This document shows positions 63,203-64,000 of a stretch of DNA of 64,000 nt, piece by piece. Under the pieces are notes generated by a model. The model worked only from the letters and a program-made list of their open reading frames with translations. It was not told the origin of the DNA and did no database searches. A program made the translations under genes and the position numbers. Source of the stretch: DATDAH01 sp963823495 (GTDB taxonomy: Bacteria > Actinomycetota > Acidimicrobiia > Acidimicrobiales > DATDAH01); contig CAWGLV010000001.1 in NCBI GenBank assembly GCA_963823495.1, positions 186,001-250,000 of the forward strand. Direction: 5' to 3'. Every line of letters begins with the position of its first letter. Within the stretch, counting starts at the first letter, position 1.

Positions 63203-63684
63203 GTCCCCCATCCTGCCCGTTCGGCCGTCCCGACCTGGAGCGCCCCGACCTCGCGGACCTCGCCTGCGGCGGCGGCGACCTGGTCGGCGGTGACCAGGTC
63301 CGGGGCCAGGTCCCGCAGGGGGGCGAGGACGAAGCGGCGTTGCCCCATCCTCGGGTGGGGGACGACCAGGTCGGGCTCGTCGACGGTCTCACCGTCGACC
63401 CAGAGCACGTCGACATCCAGCGTCCTCGGCCCCCAACGCACCTCGCGGACCCGCTCGGCCACCGCCTCCAGCTCGGCACACAGACCGAGGAGCCCGCGGG
63501 CCGACAACGACGTGTCCATCTCCACCACGAGGTTCAGGAACGGCTCCTGGTCGGGGCCACCGACGGGATCGGTCTCGTACAGGGGCGAGATGGCGACGAC
63601 ATCAGGGATCCCTCCGACGGCCCCCTGCAGCAGGGCGCGCCGGTCACCGAGGTTCGACCCCAGGCCCAGGAAGGCTCGGGTCAA
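63157..63684 (-). CDS. folK: 2-amino-4-hydroxy-6-hydroxymethyldihydropteridine pyrophosphokinase
   Basis: Folate pathway kinase, 175 residues. Motifs are AFLGLGSNLGDRRALL at the start, SPLYETDPVGGPDQEPFLNLVVEMD and the ATP/pterin segment WGPRTLDVDVLWVDGETVDEPDLVVPHPRMGQRRFVLAPL. The TTG at 63684 overlaps the folB stop (TTGA), which supports it over any other start. The last 15 residues lie in the overlap with the quinone oxidoreductase gene and are not family-like. Confidence 0.92.
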   Translation of the reverse strand: MTRAFLGLGSNLGDRRALLQGAVGGIPDVVAISPLYETDPVGGPDQEPFLNLVVEMDTSLSARGLLGLCAELEAVAERVREVRWGPRTLDVDVLWVDGETVDEPDLVVPHPRMGQRRFVLAPLRDLAPDLVTADQVAAAAGEVREVGALQVGTAERAGWGTCAPSSWSSSVRRRP

Positions 63685-64000
63685 GTGAGATCGGCGCGGG
63701 TACGGGTGATGCGCACACCGCAGGTGTCGAGGTGATGGGGCACGGGCGGCCGGAGCTTGCGCACGGCCACGGTCACCGCCTGCACGCGCTCGTCGACCAT
63801 CACCGCTTCGGCCAGCCGGCGGGCCAAGGCCTCGAGCAGGTCGAAACGCTCCTCGGCGATGATGCGTTCGGCCATGGCGCACAGGGCCGAGTAGTCGATG
63901 GTGTCGGCCACGTCGTCGGTGCGGCCGGGCGGGGCCAGATCGGCCACCACGTCGAGGTCGACCTCCAGGGGCTGGACCCGGGCGTGCTCCTCGGGCAACA
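63681..64000 (-). CDS. folB: Dihydroneopterin aldolase, N-terminus beyond the window
   Basis: The visible 106 codons are the body of FolB: GVLPEEHARVQPLEVDLDVV-type segment (the leading part lies at the window edge), IDYSALCAMAERIIAEERFDLLEALARRLAEAV with the active-site Glu/Tyr region, and VRKLRPPVPHHLDTCGVRITR with the conserved Lys-Pro. The family has about 12 further residues before this point, so the true start lies beyond 64000. It is coupled to folK by a 4-nt overlap. Confidence 0.9.
   Translation of the reverse strand, partial: LPEEHARVQPLEVDLDVVADLAPPGRTDDVADTIDYSALCAMAERIIAEERFDLLEALARRLAEAVMVDERVQAVTVAVRKLRPPVPHHLDTCGVRITRTRADLT

Overview
The window is a 64 kb chromosomal segment of a very GC-rich actinobacterium. 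Gene content and order fit the class Acidimicrobiia best, but this is inference from families (HemQ-type heme synthesis, DUF2017 after clpS, DUF3263 with LytR_C, GpgS plus OtsA/OtsB, DisA/RadA, type III CoaX), not from a marker gene. Nearly all sequence is protein-coding housekeeping. There is one tRNA (Thr-TGT), and I see no prophage, integrase, insertion sequence or CRISPR array.

Layout. 1-2.9 kb: a duplicated 55-bp intergenic element, then ctaA-clpS-DUF2017, a DUF427 gene and a divergent conserved gene. 3-4.5 kb: larE and an AlaX-type editing protein. 4.6-10.4 kb: a branched-chain amino-acid-type ABC system, with a separately transcribed lipoprotein binding protein and, on the opposite strand, livH-livM-livGF; the permease carries an unusual extracytoplasmic domain and the two ATPases are joined in one frame. 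10.4-12.8 kb: hemQ and a flippase-glycosyltransferase fusion, divergent around a sharp 18-bp palindrome. 12.9-18.3 kb: an NAD-type formate dehydrogenase operon, fdhD-fdhA-fdhB-fdhU. The catalytic subunit has an in-frame TGA followed by a SECIS-like hairpin, so it should be a selenoprotein. Its usual N-terminal Fe-S part is a separate gene at the far end of the operon. 18.3-24.7 kb: nitrobindin, groL under a CIRCE operator, a receiver protein, a five-copy 86-bp tandem array, a CysO-like sulfur carrier with a threonine-synthase-like enzyme, gpgS and an SDR. 24.7-32 kb: amidase, glycerate kinase, otsA/otsB, LytR_C/DUF3263, tRNA-Thr and a polytopic membrane protein. 32-38.5 kb: a lipoprotein, a two-component system, an FHA-cyclase, and an orphan CoxL-type molybdoenzyme. 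38.6-64 kb: a housekeeping run that resembles the mycobacterial rlmB-ispF-ispD / disA-radA / clpC-lysS-coaX-panC-folK-folB neighbourhood, with nadC/nadB, a KhtT/KhtU antiporter, a peptide-type binding protein and several lipoproteins.

Two genome-wide habits show through. Many start codons sit 6-8 nt after a TANNNT box with no Shine-Dalgarno, which implies widespread leaderless transcription. Several gene junctions carry recurrent long inverted repeats of two sequence types. Three genes (livG/livF, nadC and a lipoprotein at 44.0 kb) look frameshifted relative to their families, so either base-calling/assembly errors or recent mutations should be considered.
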